Part shown: in pieces, positions 8,756-17,299 of the stretch
Layout of the letters: each line of letters begins with the position of its first letter
Numbering within the stretch: position 1 is the stretch's first letter
Origin: an uncultured Bryobacterales bacterium
Lineage (GTDB): Bacteria > Acidobacteriota > Terriglobia > Bryobacterales > UBA6623
Direction of reading: 5' to 3'
DNA length: 64,000 nucleotides
Assembly (NCBI GenBank): GCA_951813605.1
Contig: OX638379.1
Span: 3,980,062-4,044,061, forward strand
Notes under the pieces: model-generated
The model's input: the letters and a program-made list of their open reading frames with translations, nothing else
What the model was told of the DNA's origin: nothing
Database searches by the model: none
Position numbers and translations under genes: made by a program

Positions 8756-9409
8756 ATGGGTGGCGTCCTTTACCTCCACGGCTTTTGCTCCAGTTCCAAG
8801 TCCACCAAGGGGCAATTCCTATCCGCTCGCTTCGCCGAGATCGGGGTCGATGTGACTTCGCCGGATCTCGATGAAGGGGACTTTCGGAACACGACGCTCA
8901 CGAAGCAGCTGGCGCTCGTCGGACAGCTGGCGAAGGAATTGCAGCCAGCGATGTTGATTGGATCGAGCCTTGGGGGATACCTTGCCGCGCTGCACGCCGC
9001 CCGGGAACCGACTACGGTGCCCGCGCTCGTTCTGATGGCCCCCGCGTTCGATTTCGCCAACCGATTCAACACTCTTCTCGGGGAGGAGATCGACCGGTGG
9101 CAAAAGGAGGGCAGTCTGCCACTCTATCACTATCGCTACCAGCGCGAGGTGCGACTCAGGTATGCCTTCATCCAGGACGCCATGGGTTTCGAGGCGTTTC
9201 CGGATGTCAGGATGCCAACAAAGGTCCTGCACGGCCTTGGGGACAAGGTAGTATCCCCGCGTCTAGCCGAGCAGTTCGCGCATGACAGGCCGAACGTCGA
9301 ACTCGAATGGTTCGAGACAGATCACTCGATGCTCGACGCTACGGACAGGATTTGGCCAAGTGTCCGTCGATTCTATGCGCGGTCCGTGCCAGCCCACGGG
9401 CTCGCCTAG
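8756..9409 (+). CDS. YqiA-like alpha/beta-fold esterase
   Basis: This is a 217-residue cytoplasmic hydrolase. The start is the ATG giving MGGVLYLHGFCSSSKSTKG, where beta-strand 3 and the oxyanion HGF appear at once, as in YqiA/UPF0227 esterases. The nucleophile elbow is GSSLGG. The acid is the Asp in LHGLGDKVVSP and the His is in TDHSML, so the triad is complete. No signal peptide. A longer frame to 8660 overlaps the divergent MATE gene and is unlikely. The substrate is unknown; relatives hydrolyse short acyl or CoA esters. Confidence 0.8.
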   Translation: MGGVLYLHGFCSSSKSTKGQFLSARFAEIGVDVTSPDLDEGDFRNTTLTKQLALVGQLAKELQPAMLIGSSLGGYLAALHAAREPTTVPALVLMAPAFDFANRFNTLLGEEIDRWQKEGSLPLYHYRYQREVRLRYAFIQDAMGFEAFPDVRMPTKVLHGLGDKVVSPRLAEQFAHDRPNVELEWFETDHSMLDATDRIWPSVRRFYARSVPAHGLA

Positions 9410-9457
9410 CCGATCAAGTGAACGAGATCCGGGACAGGCGAGTGTTGATTGGAGATG

Positions 9458-10771
9458 TCAGCGCGGCCGTGCGTTAACCTTCATCCGCCAATACTGCGCA
9501 ACAGCGACCGCTGCCGCGGCCCCTAGGACCAGCAGTCCGGCCAGCCACCATGTTTCTGCCGTCCACGGGGTCCAATTCAAGTCGAACCGGGCCAGGATTT
9601 CGGAACGTTCGAGCGACCAATGCCAGGCATGGTGGGCGGCCAGTGCCGAGAGGATGATCGTTCCAATCCGCTCGGCGACAACAAATCGGAACAAGCCCGT
9701 CAAGGCGGGTACCAGCAGAACGAGAACGAACAACTGGCCCAGTTCCACTCCTACGTTGAATGAGAGCAGGGAGGTGACTAGGTGCGAGCCTGCGAATTGC
9801 AGAGTTTCGCGGAGCGCGAATGAAAACCCGAAGCCGTGAACCAGCCCAAAGCCCAGGGCAACGAGCCAGCGGCGGCGCGCAGCGCCGACGATATTCTCTA
9901 GCGCCATGTACACGATCGAGACAGCGATAAGCGTCTCGACCAAAGGCGGAAACCACAGAGCGTCGGGGGCGAAGCCGAGAGCGCTGGCGATGAGCGTGAT
10001 CGAATGAGCGATCGTGAACGAGGTGACGATCAGCACCAGCGGGCGCATGCGCCGGAGGGGAATGACTAAGCAGAACAGGAACAGCAGGTGGTCCGCTCCG
10101 TCGAGGATGTGCACGAAGCCGAGCTTGACGAACCGCCACGCGGCCTGCAACCAGCTGGGATCGAGCGGCACGCGTCCGGGGTCCTGGGAGAACTGGTAGG
10201 CTCGCGTCGCGCCGCCAGGCAATTCAAACCGCATCGCGGTCGTCACCCGGTCGGCCAAATGGTCGAGCCGCGGTCGAATCGAGAACCCTGACGTTTCCGC
10301 GAGGATCGGGTACTCGAGCAGGACATCGAACAAGACTTGGTCCCAGATCAGGTTCTCTGCATTGGCAGGTTTCGGTCCGGAGACATGCGTGACGGCTTGG
10401 TCGAAGGAAGCGAGAGATCGATTGGAGGGCAGTGAGATCTGGGTTGCCGCCAGCTTGGGGGCGGGCAGCCTCTGGGCGTTCTCGTAGATTTCGACAAAGG
10501 GCACGATCCACTGGGCCGCGAGTTCCCCGAGCTGCGGCGATAGGGTTTCGATGTCCAAGTAACCGGGTCCGAATTCAGGCACTTCCACGTCGCGCATCGA
10601 GTCCAGCGGGACCCGCACCAGCAATTGGAAGTTCCGGCCTTCCGCCCTGGCCAGCATGCGGGCCACGACCTCGCTGGGAATCTCGTGTCCCCGAACCGTG
10701 CCACTGCCCGCAACAGCGAGCAATTGCACGAACAAGCAAGGCCGGAGCACAAAGCGTAGTTGCTCTCGCAT
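9458..10771 (-). CDS. HupE/UreJ-type integral membrane protein
   Basis: This 437-residue protein has an N-terminal signal segment, a soluble region of about 210 residues outside the membrane, then seven or so helices with the family motif FVHILDGADHLLFLFCLV, plus SFTIAHSITL and LGFGLVHGFGFSFAL. These His/Asp motifs define the HupE/UreJ-2 family. Some members handle nickel or cobalt, but this long form with an extracytoplasmic domain has no established role. The ATG at 10771 fits the signal peptide; the frame is open further but without support. CATACT (plus-strand agtatg at 10781-10786) ends 9 nt before it. It is divergent from the NHL lipoprotein gene. Confidence 0.75.
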   Translation of the reverse strand: MREQLRFVLRPCLFVQLLAVAGSGTVRGHEIPSEVVARMLARAEGRNFQLLVRVPLDSMRDVEVPEFGPGYLDIETLSPQLGELAAQWIVPFVEIYENAQRLPAPKLAATQISLPSNRSLASFDQAVTHVSGPKPANAENLIWDQVLFDVLLEYPILAETSGFSIRPRLDHLADRVTTAMRFELPGGATRAYQFSQDPGRVPLDPSWLQAAWRFVKLGFVHILDGADHLLFLFCLVIPLRRMRPLVLIVTSFTIAHSITLIASALGFAPDALWFPPLVETLIAVSIVYMALENIVGAARRRWLVALGFGLVHGFGFSFALRETLQFAGSHLVTSLLSFNVGVELGQLFVLVLLVPALTGLFRFVVAERIGTIILSALAAHHAWHWSLERSEILARFDLNWTPWTAETWWLAGLLVLGAAAAVAVAQYWRMKVNARPR

Positions 10772-10782
10772 ACTTAAGCCAG

Positions 10783-10788
10783 TATGAT
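10783..10788 (+). promoter_or_regulatory. -10 box of the NHL lipoprotein gene
   Basis: TATGAT lies 28 nt upstream of the ATG at 10817, with TTGCTC 17 nt upstream of it as a weak -35. The same bases read on the other strand supply the -10 (CATACT) of the divergent membrane-protein gene, so the two promoters overlap. Confidence 0.4.
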
Positions 10789-10816
10789 GGCGTATGCCGA
10801 AAGGCGGGAGTGCTCC

Positions 10817-12049
10817 ATGAACCTTGATTTCCGAACGACGCTTGCCATCGCCGCAGCAATCACCATGCTCGCAGGATGCGCTCCGCCATCGGGCGATTCC
10901 ATGGCGGAGGGCGACGGCCCGATGGCACCACGCTTCGAGGTCGATCCGCTTTGGCCCAAGCCATTGCCAAATCACTGGCTGCTTGGAACCGTGATCGGCG
11001 TCGACGTGGATGACGAAGATAACGTGTGGATCGTCCATCGCGGCAGTTCGCTCGACCCCAAAGAGGTCTACGCGACCTGGGATCCGCCCGCGTCGTACTG
11101 CTGCTTCGCCGCGCCGCCGGTGCTGGTCTTCAACCAGGAGGGTGACCTGATCCAGCACTGGGGCGGTCCCGGCGAGGGATACAACTGGCCCGCGTCAAAC
11201 CACGGGATCGATGTCGACCACAAGGGCAACGTATGGATCGGCGGGAACGGTCGCGGGGCCTCCAGGGAGTTGGCGGCGCTCCCGGAACACGAGGACGCGA
11301 TGGGCAAGGGGCGCGTCCATGACAGCATGGTGCTGAAGTTCACCAAGGGCGGCAAGTTCCTGATGCAGATTGGCAAGCCGTTCGAGGGCGAGGGCAGCCA
11401 CGACCTGAAGAACTTCAAGCTGCCCGCCAAGACGGTGGTCGATCCGAACACGAACGAACTCTATATAGCGGACGGCTACGGGAACCGTCGAGTCATCGTT
11501 CTGGACGCCGACACAGGCGAGTACAAGCGTCATTGGGGCGCTTATGGGAACGAGCCCGACGACACGCAGCTGCCGGCCTACACGCCGGGTGACAAGCCCG
11601 ACCAATTCCGCACCCCAGTCCATGCCGTTGCATTGTCCGACGACGGAATGCTCTATGTTTGCGACCGTACCAACGACCGGATCCAAGTGTTCACGACAGA
11701 CGGGGAATTCGTGAACGAGACCTGGATCGAGCCCGACACGCTTGGCGACGGTTCGGCCTTTGACGTAGCCCTTTCCAGAGATCCCGGGCAGAAGTTTCTC
11801 TATGTCGCCGACGGGGCAAACCAGAGGATACACATCCTCGAGCGCGAGTCGTTGGAAATGCTAACGAGCTTCGGTGATGGCGGGCGCCAGCCGGGCCAGT
11901 TCTACGCGGTGCATAGCGTGGCGACCGATTCGATGGGCAACCTCTACACGACGGAGACGTATCACGGGCGGCGCGTGCAGAGATTCGTCTACATGGGAAT
12001 GGGACCGGTTTCGGACAAGCAGCAGGGGGTGGTCTGGCCGAGCGACTGA
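10817..12049 (+). CDS. NHL-repeat lipoprotein
   Basis: This is a 410-residue protein with a lipoprotein signal (TTLAIAAAITMLAGCAPP; lipobox LAGC, Cys lipidated). Six-bladed NHL propeller repeats follow: GVDVDDEDNVWIVHRGS, GIDVDHKGNVWIGGNGRG, NELYIADGYGNRRVIVLDADTG, DDGMLYVCDRTNDRIQVF, FLYVADGANQRIHILE and MGNLYTTETYHGRRVQRF. The start is supported by GGCGGGAG about 6 nt before the ATG. NHL propellers of this form include peptidyl-amidating lyase-like and purely binding proteins; no catalytic set is evident. It probably sits on the periplasmic face of a membrane. Confidence 0.85.
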   Translation: MNLDFRTTLAIAAAITMLAGCAPPSGDSMAEGDGPMAPRFEVDPLWPKPLPNHWLLGTVIGVDVDDEDNVWIVHRGSSLDPKEVYATWDPPASYCCFAAPPVLVFNQEGDLIQHWGGPGEGYNWPASNHGIDVDHKGNVWIGGNGRGASRELAALPEHEDAMGKGRVHDSMVLKFTKGGKFLMQIGKPFEGEGSHDLKNFKLPAKTVVDPNTNELYIADGYGNRRVIVLDADTGEYKRHWGAYGNEPDDTQLPAYTPGDKPDQFRTPVHAVALSDDGMLYVCDRTNDRIQVFTTDGEFVNETWIEPDTLGDGSAFDVALSRDPGQKFLYVADGANQRIHILERESLEMLTSFGDGGRQPGQFYAVHSVATDSMGNLYTTETYHGRRVQRFVYMGMGPVSDKQQGVVWPSD

Positions 12050-12483
12050 TTCCAACCTGGCCGGCCGCTCTCGATTCTGAGCTTCGGCGCGTACCCGTTC
12101 AGCACCGCAGTGCCGTACTAGGCGATTCGACACTGCCTCGTGTGCAGCCTAGCTGGACTCAAATCAGGTGCGGATAGCCCGCCTAGCACTAAGTGGATCG
12201 ACTGACCGGGTCGGAGGGATCATCGCCAGAGACGCTGGAAATCATCAGGATCGGTATCTGGACGCCGACCAGCACGACCCCGTTCACGTACCAACGGCAC
12301 CGCTAACGGGCCATCCATCACGGGCGCGTCGTCGACGCAGTTGGACGGGAGCATGCAAGACAGCTTGATCTCCGAGCCACCTTGGAAGAATCTAGTTCGG
12401 GTCTCGGGTCAGACTACCGCGAAACCGTGGATCCGGAAGGGGCCAGCGCGAATCCAGGACACGAGACTTTACTCGTGTCGTCG
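12050..12483. other. Intergenic region without a supported gene
   Basis: About 430 bp with only short, unrecognisable frames. It precedes a decayed nucleotidyltransferase and may be part of the same eroded segment. Confidence 0.4.
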
Positions 12484-12767
12484 GAAACGCAAATTGCAAA
12501 CGCTGTCGAAGCGATCGTCCATCGCTTCGATCCAATGCGGATTCTGGTCTTCGGATCTTCCGCTCGGGGCTCAGCGATATCGATCTACTTGGTGTGATGC
12601 CAGCACTCTCCGAACTGCATTGCAGGCAGGATTTGGCCAGCGTACAGACTTGGGTGTGTCGGGTGCGCGGGGAAGCAGACTTTGCAAGCTTGTCCCGAGT
12701 TCGTAACCTGCTGACGCCATATGCGCCTAATCGCTGTCTGCTGCAGCGGCGGTTGGCGCTCGATTGA
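12484..12767 (+). pseudogene. Frameshifted minimal nucleotidyltransferase (MNT-type) remnant
   Basis: The first frame reads SETQIANAVEAIVHRFDPMRI then LVFGSSARGS. This is the opening of a MNT/Pol-beta-like nucleotidyltransferase, with the GS-x-ARG loop. The next frame, from 12573, continues SDIDLLGVMPALSELHCRQD, which supplies the metal-binding D-x-D. The shift falls between ARG and SDID, where the family normally has two to four more residues, so a deletion is likely. The second frame ends at 12767. Intact relatives are often the antitoxin-like half of HEPN-MNT pairs; no HEPN gene is visible nearby. Confidence 0.65.
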
Positions 12768-12843
12768 ACCCCATACGTCGGTGCAGGCGTAGGATTGTCT
12801 AGGGACTGGACACGAAGGTCGCTTCACCGGGCCGGACGAACGG

Positions 12844-13398
12844 ATGGACACGGATCGACGCAAGCTGCTGGATGCGGCTCTTGCCGACACGGACGCTTTC
12901 GGGGATATCGTTGATCACACGAAGGCAATGGTCTACGCGCTAGCCTACGGCTTTTTCCGCAACCGGTCGATCGCGGAAGACTTGGCGCAAGATGCGTACC
13001 TAGCACTGTTTCGCAACCTACACAAGCTGGAGTCCGACATGCACCTCGTAAACTGGCTGCGCCAGACGGCGACTCGCAAGTGCATCGACTACACCCGCCG
13101 GAAGAAGAACCGCCCCCATCTCGACTTGGACTCCATCCCCGAACGGCATGTCGGGCCGATCGAGCGTGATCCGATCCTGGCTGGAGAGCTAGCGCTCAAG
13201 GTATCCGAGCTGCCCGTCAAGATGCGAATGGTAGTTGTCCTGCGGTTCCAGGAAGACTTGAAGCTCACCGAAATCGCGGACGCTCTCGGTATCCCCGTCA
13301 ATACCGTGAAGACATTGCTGCGACGGGCCCTCATACGCCTCAGGCCCAAGGTGGCTCACTTAACAACGGAGGTCGCTTATGCGCAGTCAGCAAGATAG
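12844..13398 (+). CDS. ECF-type RNA polymerase sigma factor
   Basis: This 184-residue sigma-70-family protein is the size of an ECF sigma factor. Region 2 (about residues 25-95) includes VYALAYGFFRNRSIAEDLAQ, DAYLALFRNL and NWLRQTATRKCIDYTRRKK. Region 4 (about 120-175) has ELPVKMRMVVVLRFQEDLKL and the helix-turn-helix LTEIADALGIPVNTVKTLLR. It overlaps the next gene by 20 nt, so the two are translationally coupled. This is the usual arrangement of an ECF sigma factor and its membrane-bound controller. Confidence 0.85.
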   Translation: MDTDRRKLLDAALADTDAFGDIVDHTKAMVYALAYGFFRNRSIAEDLAQDAYLALFRNLHKLESDMHLVNWLRQTATRKCIDYTRRKKNRPHLDLDSIPERHVGPIERDPILAGELALKVSELPVKMRMVVVLRFQEDLKLTEIADALGIPVNTVKTLLRRALIRLRPKVAHLTTEVAYAQSAR

Positions 13399-13759
13399 CA
13401 GTCTCGTCGAGTCGGTGCTCCGACGGAGCCTGGTGCGGCGGCCGGCACCGGTGGGCTTTACCGACCGCGTCATGGCCGCGATTCGCGAAGAGAGACGCCC
13501 AAGGCCCCTCAAGCGAAACCTTGCATGGTTTTTCCCCAAGATCTCGTTCCGCATGGGATTTGCGCTGACGGGGTGCGTTTGCGCAGCGATGGTGCTCTTC
13601 ACGCTGGGCCTGCCAACGGGGCGAGAGGATCGCAATGCGGAGCAGGCCGCGCTGCATGGCGCCGAGCGCGAGCTGGCCGAGGTGCTGCAACTGGCAGGCA
13701 ACAAGTGGAATCAAGCGCAAGAAGCGGCGTTTTCGCCGAGGATGGACAACAACAAATGA
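13379..13759 (+). CDS. Small single-pass membrane protein, candidate anti-sigma factor
   Basis: This is a 126-residue protein with a cytoplasmic N-terminus of about 55 residues (SLVESVLRRSLVRRPAPVGF, TDRVMAAIREER), one membrane helix (MGFALTGCVCAAMVLFTLG) and a short tail rich in Glu, Ala and Gln. No zinc-binding HxxxCxxC motif is present. The start is supported by GGAGGT before the ATG. Position and topology fit an anti-sigma factor for the overlapping ECF gene; that role is inferred. Its stop overlaps the next ATG (ATGA). Confidence 0.65.
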   Translation: MRSQQDSSLVESVLRRSLVRRPAPVGFTDRVMAAIREERRPRPLKRNLAWFFPKISFRMGFALTGCVCAAMVLFTLGLPTGREDRNAEQAALHGAERELAEVLQLAGNKWNQAQEAAFSPRMDNNK

Positions 13760-14346
13760 CTAAGGCTGTATCGTTTCAACTTCCCATAGCGGTGCTGCTG
13801 GCATTTCTGATTGCGGGCAGCCATGCGACAGCTAGGGCGCAGGGCGGGCCCACGGAGTCCGACTTGGAGTTCGCCGGTCTCGAGGAGAAAGCCGACGAGG
13901 TCGTCAAGGTCAACCTCTGGGGCCGCCCTCTGGAGCAGGCCAAGAAGCTGCTCGGGCTCCGCAAGAACGTCACCGCGTCCGTCCGAAGCTTCATGAACGG
14001 CCTGACCGCCGTCTACCGTCGCACCTACCGCTTCCGTCGCGCACGGGCCAACGAGGACGACATGGAGCCAGTTCACAGGCAGCTGGCCGAAGACGGCTGG
14101 GTTCCGATGATCGAGACCGGGAATCGCCAGAAACCCGAATCGCTTTCGGTTTATTCGTTCCTAGAAAACGAGCAGGTCGCGGGAATGACGGTCGTCTCGA
14201 GCGATCCGGGGGAAGTGACCGTGCTCAAGATCATGGGTCCAGTCGACTTTGAAGCGCTTTCCGCGATCGGCAGCGGGCTAGGCCTGCCGGTGATGAACGT
14301 GGCGACAACCGACATCAAGGTCAAGGGCGCCACCGAAGAGAAGTGA
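13756..14346 (+). CDS. DUF4252 domain secreted protein
   Basis: This is a 196-residue exported protein. The signal peptide (VSFQLPIAVLLAFLIAGSHA) is cut near ARAQG, followed by a conserved domain with LEEKADEVVKVNL, WVPMIETGNRQKPESLSVYS and EVTVLKIMGPVDFEALSAIG. This matches the DUF4252 family found beside ECF sigma/anti-sigma pairs. Its function is not established; the link to the sigma cassette suggests a cell-envelope output or sensor. It begins in a 4-nt overlap with the preceding gene and ends 3 nt before the convergent peptidase gene. Confidence 0.75.
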   Translation: MTKAVSFQLPIAVLLAFLIAGSHATARAQGGPTESDLEFAGLEEKADEVVKVNLWGRPLEQAKKLLGLRKNVTASVRSFMNGLTAVYRRTYRFRRARANEDDMEPVHRQLAEDGWVPMIETGNRQKPESLSVYSFLENEQVAGMTVVSSDPGEVTVLKIMGPVDFEALSAIGSGLGLPVMNVATTDIKVKGATEEK

Positions 14347-14349
14347 GCC

Positions 14350-17103
14350 TCAGTCCAGGAGCTCCCCTCCGGCACTGAGCCGGCGCACCTCCCCGAACCT
14401 CAGTTCGCGCACGCCCTGCTCGATCTCGGCAAGGTCGCCCACCACAACCCAGACCATGTGATCGGGATGCACGATCGCCTTGGCCGCGCGCTCGATGTCA
14501 GGCAATTCGAGCGACCGCAGGTTGCGTGCGTATGTCTCGAAATAGTCGCCAGGGAGGTCGTACGTGAGGATATCCACCAGCGCTCCCAGGACGGCACGCT
14601 TCGTTTCGTATTGGCCGGGCAATCGCAGCGTCCGGTTCTTCTGCGCCTTGGACAGTTCTTCGGCCTCTGGCGGGCGGGATCCGAGAATGTCGCGTAGCTC
14701 GCGGTCGATCTCGATCATCGACTCCTTGGTCTTGTCGGTCTGCACCGGCGAGTAGGCCATGAACATCCTGGGCCCGCGAGCGTCTAGCAGCATGCTACGC
14801 GCCCCGTAGCTCCAATGCTTGTCCTCGCGGAGATTCATGTTGATCCGCGACGTGAAGCTGCCTCCCAGAATCGTGTTCATGGTCTCGATCGCAATCTCGT
14901 CCGGATTGTTGGTCGGAGGCGCCGGAAGGCCCGCGATGATGACAGACTGCAAGGCGCCCGGCTTGTCGACCAGGTAGACTACCCGCTCGTCGGCCATTGA
15001 AGCGCTGCCGATCTCTAGTTCCGGCGCAGCCTCCCCGCCCTTCCACTGCCCGAAGCGCTCCTCCAGCATCGGTCGGAGCGTCTCCAGAGGCACGTCGCCG
15101 ACCACCACGAGCGTGGCGTTGTCCGGCCGGTACCATTTGCGGTGGAAGCCGGCTACGTCCTCCCGGCTGATCGATGTGACCGACTCGATGGTGCCGCTGC
15201 CGGTCATCGGCGCGGAATACGCATGTTCGGCCCCGTAGAGCAGCCCCGGCAGCAGACGCAAGCCGACCGTGAAGGGCTGTGACATTTCCTGTTGAATGCC
15301 GGCCACTTGGAGCCGCTTCAGGCGATCAAGCTCCTCCTGCGGAAAGGAGGGCCGCAGCGCCACGTCCGAGTACAGGCGAAGGGATTCCGCAAGCCTTTCG
15401 GAGAGAGCGGAAAGTGTCACCCTGGCTGTGTCAAGAGAGGCGCCCGCTCCGATGCGCGCTCCAAGGCGGGTCGACTGGTCACTGATTTCCAAGGCCGACA
15501 GCCGCTCGGTGCCCTCGTCGAGCATCTGGGCGGTCATCTTGGCGAGCCCCGGTATGCCACCGTAATCCGACGCGTACCCGGCATTGACAATCAGCGAGAA
15601 CTCCACGGTCGGAATCGATTTCCTAGACGCATGCAAGACTCGCAGGCCATTCGAGAGTTTCGCCTCCTCGGTGTCCGGGAAGACGAACTCGGGGAAGCCG
15701 TCGGAAGACGGAGGAGCGGAGCGGTCGACCTTGCTCTGCGAAACGCTGCGTTCCGGAGCGGGATGAATCTCGAGGGCGTATACCCCGTCCGAAAGGTACT
15801 TGGCCGCCACGGCCCGGATGTCCTCCGCCCTGGATTCCTCGGCCCACGCGAGCGTCTTCTTGTAGTGCGAGGGCTCGCCGACATAGACCTCGTTACGGGC
15901 AAGGATGTCCGACTTTCCGCCAAAACCGCCAATCCGCTCCACGCCCCGGATGAACCGGGCTTTGTGGGCCATTTTCGCCCTCGAAAGCTCGTCCTCCGTC
16001 GGTCCGTCTCGCAGGAACTTCGCCAGCTCCTCGTCGAGGGCCGCCTCGACAGCCGCCAAATCTCCGCCGGGCTGGGCGGTGCCCTGCATGACCACCTGGC
16101 CCGCGATCTCCTGGGCGCGTATATAGGCGGAGGCGCTGGTGGCGATCTGATCCTCGTACACCAATCGCTTGAACAGCCGGGAGCTCTTGCCCGCGGCGAG
16201 CACGTCGGTCGCGAGATCGAGCAAGACCGCCTCGCGAGTGCCCCATTGCGGCACGTTCCAGACCTTCATCACCCTTGCCTGAGGCACGCGATCCTCTACA
16301 GTCTGCCGCTGCTCGCCCGTGCGTGGCGCGATCCAAGCGCGGTGTCGCGCCACCGGTGGGCCCGCCGGGATGCTCCCGAAGTAGTGCTCGACAAGATCGC
16401 GGGCTTCCTCCGCGCCAATGTCGCCGGCAATGGAAATGACCGCGTTTGCCGCGCCGTAGTACGTGCGGAACCACTCGTGGACGTCATCCAGAGAGGCGGC
16501 GTCGAGATCCTCCATCTCCCCGATCACGGTCCACGAATAGGGATGGCCCTTCGGGAACGTGCCCTTGGTGATCAACTCGTCGGCGACGGCGTAGGGCTGG
16601 TTCTCGCGTTGGCGCTTCTCGTTCTGGACGACGCCACGTTGCTCGTCGAGCTTGGCTTGGTCGACCGCGCCCAGCATGTGGCCCATCCGGTCAGACTCCA
16701 TCCACAGAGCCAGATCCAATGCCGGTCTTGGCACGTCTTGGAAGTAGTTGGTTCGGTCCACGTTCGTCGTGCCGTTGAGATTGGTTGCGCCCACGCGTTC
16801 AAGGGCTTGGAAGTAGTCGTCGTTGAAGTTCTCCGAACCGTTGAACATCAGGTGCTCGAACAGATGAGCGAAACCCGTCTTGCCGGGCTTCTCGTTCTTC
16901 GAGCCGACGTGGTACCAAACGTTAACCGAAACGATCGGAGCCTTGCGATCCTCGTGGACCAGCAAGGTTAAGCCGTTCTCCAGAACGAATTTCTTGTAGG
17001 GAATGTCGACTTGGGCGGTGAGAGGCATTGCAAGGATTCCAGCCAGGAAAGCGGTTACCAGCAGTTGCACGGAGGCGAGCTTGAGTTGAATTGCGAATTC
17101 CAT
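14350..17103 (-). CDS. M16-family zinc metallopeptidase, double domain
   Basis: This 917-residue protein is a fusion of an active and an inactive M16 half (pitrilysin/PqqL-like). A signal peptide (about 1-31, ending AMPLTAQV) precedes VLENGLTLLVHEDRKAPIVS. The inverted zinc motif HLFEH is at residues 80-84, with the distal Glu region DEQRGVVQNEKRQRENQPY downstream. The second half starts near TEEAKLSNGLRVLHASRKSI and lacks HxxEH, as is normal for the partner half that closes the clam-shell. It should degrade peptides in the periplasm. No operon partner. The ATG lies directly before the signal peptide, with a weak ribosome site. Confidence 0.9.
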   Translation of the reverse strand: MEFAIQLKLASVQLLVTAFLAGILAMPLTAQVDIPYKKFVLENGLTLLVHEDRKAPIVSVNVWYHVGSKNEKPGKTGFAHLFEHLMFNGSENFNDDYFQALERVGATNLNGTTNVDRTNYFQDVPRPALDLALWMESDRMGHMLGAVDQAKLDEQRGVVQNEKRQRENQPYAVADELITKGTFPKGHPYSWTVIGEMEDLDAASLDDVHEWFRTYYGAANAVISIAGDIGAEEARDLVEHYFGSIPAGPPVARHRAWIAPRTGEQRQTVEDRVPQARVMKVWNVPQWGTREAVLLDLATDVLAAGKSSRLFKRLVYEDQIATSASAYIRAQEIAGQVVMQGTAQPGGDLAAVEAALDEELAKFLRDGPTEDELSRAKMAHKARFIRGVERIGGFGGKSDILARNEVYVGEPSHYKKTLAWAEESRAEDIRAVAAKYLSDGVYALEIHPAPERSVSQSKVDRSAPPSSDGFPEFVFPDTEEAKLSNGLRVLHASRKSIPTVEFSLIVNAGYASDYGGIPGLAKMTAQMLDEGTERLSALEISDQSTRLGARIGAGASLDTARVTLSALSERLAESLRLYSDVALRPSFPQEELDRLKRLQVAGIQQEMSQPFTVGLRLLPGLLYGAEHAYSAPMTGSGTIESVTSISREDVAGFHRKWYRPDNATLVVVGDVPLETLRPMLEERFGQWKGGEAAPELEIGSASMADERVVYLVDKPGALQSVIIAGLPAPPTNNPDEIAIETMNTILGGSFTSRINMNLREDKHWSYGARSMLLDARGPRMFMAYSPVQTDKTKESMIEIDRELRDILGSRPPEAEELSKAQKNRTLRLPGQYETKRAVLGALVDILTYDLPGDYFETYARNLRSLELPDIERAAKAIVHPDHMVWVVVGDLAEIEQGVRELRFGEVRRLSAGGELLD

Positions 17104-17299
17104 GGAGAGCCTGGTGACCGCGAGAGAAATGACGCTGAATCAGCACGCGGAGAACGAGCTCCTGCGGGCCAAGCTTGAGCGAATCGCGGGCCTTGGTCCA
17201 AGTATGCCATGGGCTCGCAAACCCTTGGACTGCAGGATTCAAACTCGTTTGACCGGATTCCGAACAATCGCCAAAGCGACATCCCAGTCCAAATCCGGG

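Noticed and set aside
15292..16971. 559-codon open frame antisense to the M16 peptidase gene
   Set aside because: It mirrors a strongly supported peptidase gene; its translation has no family motifs. Long antisense frames are expected at this GC content.
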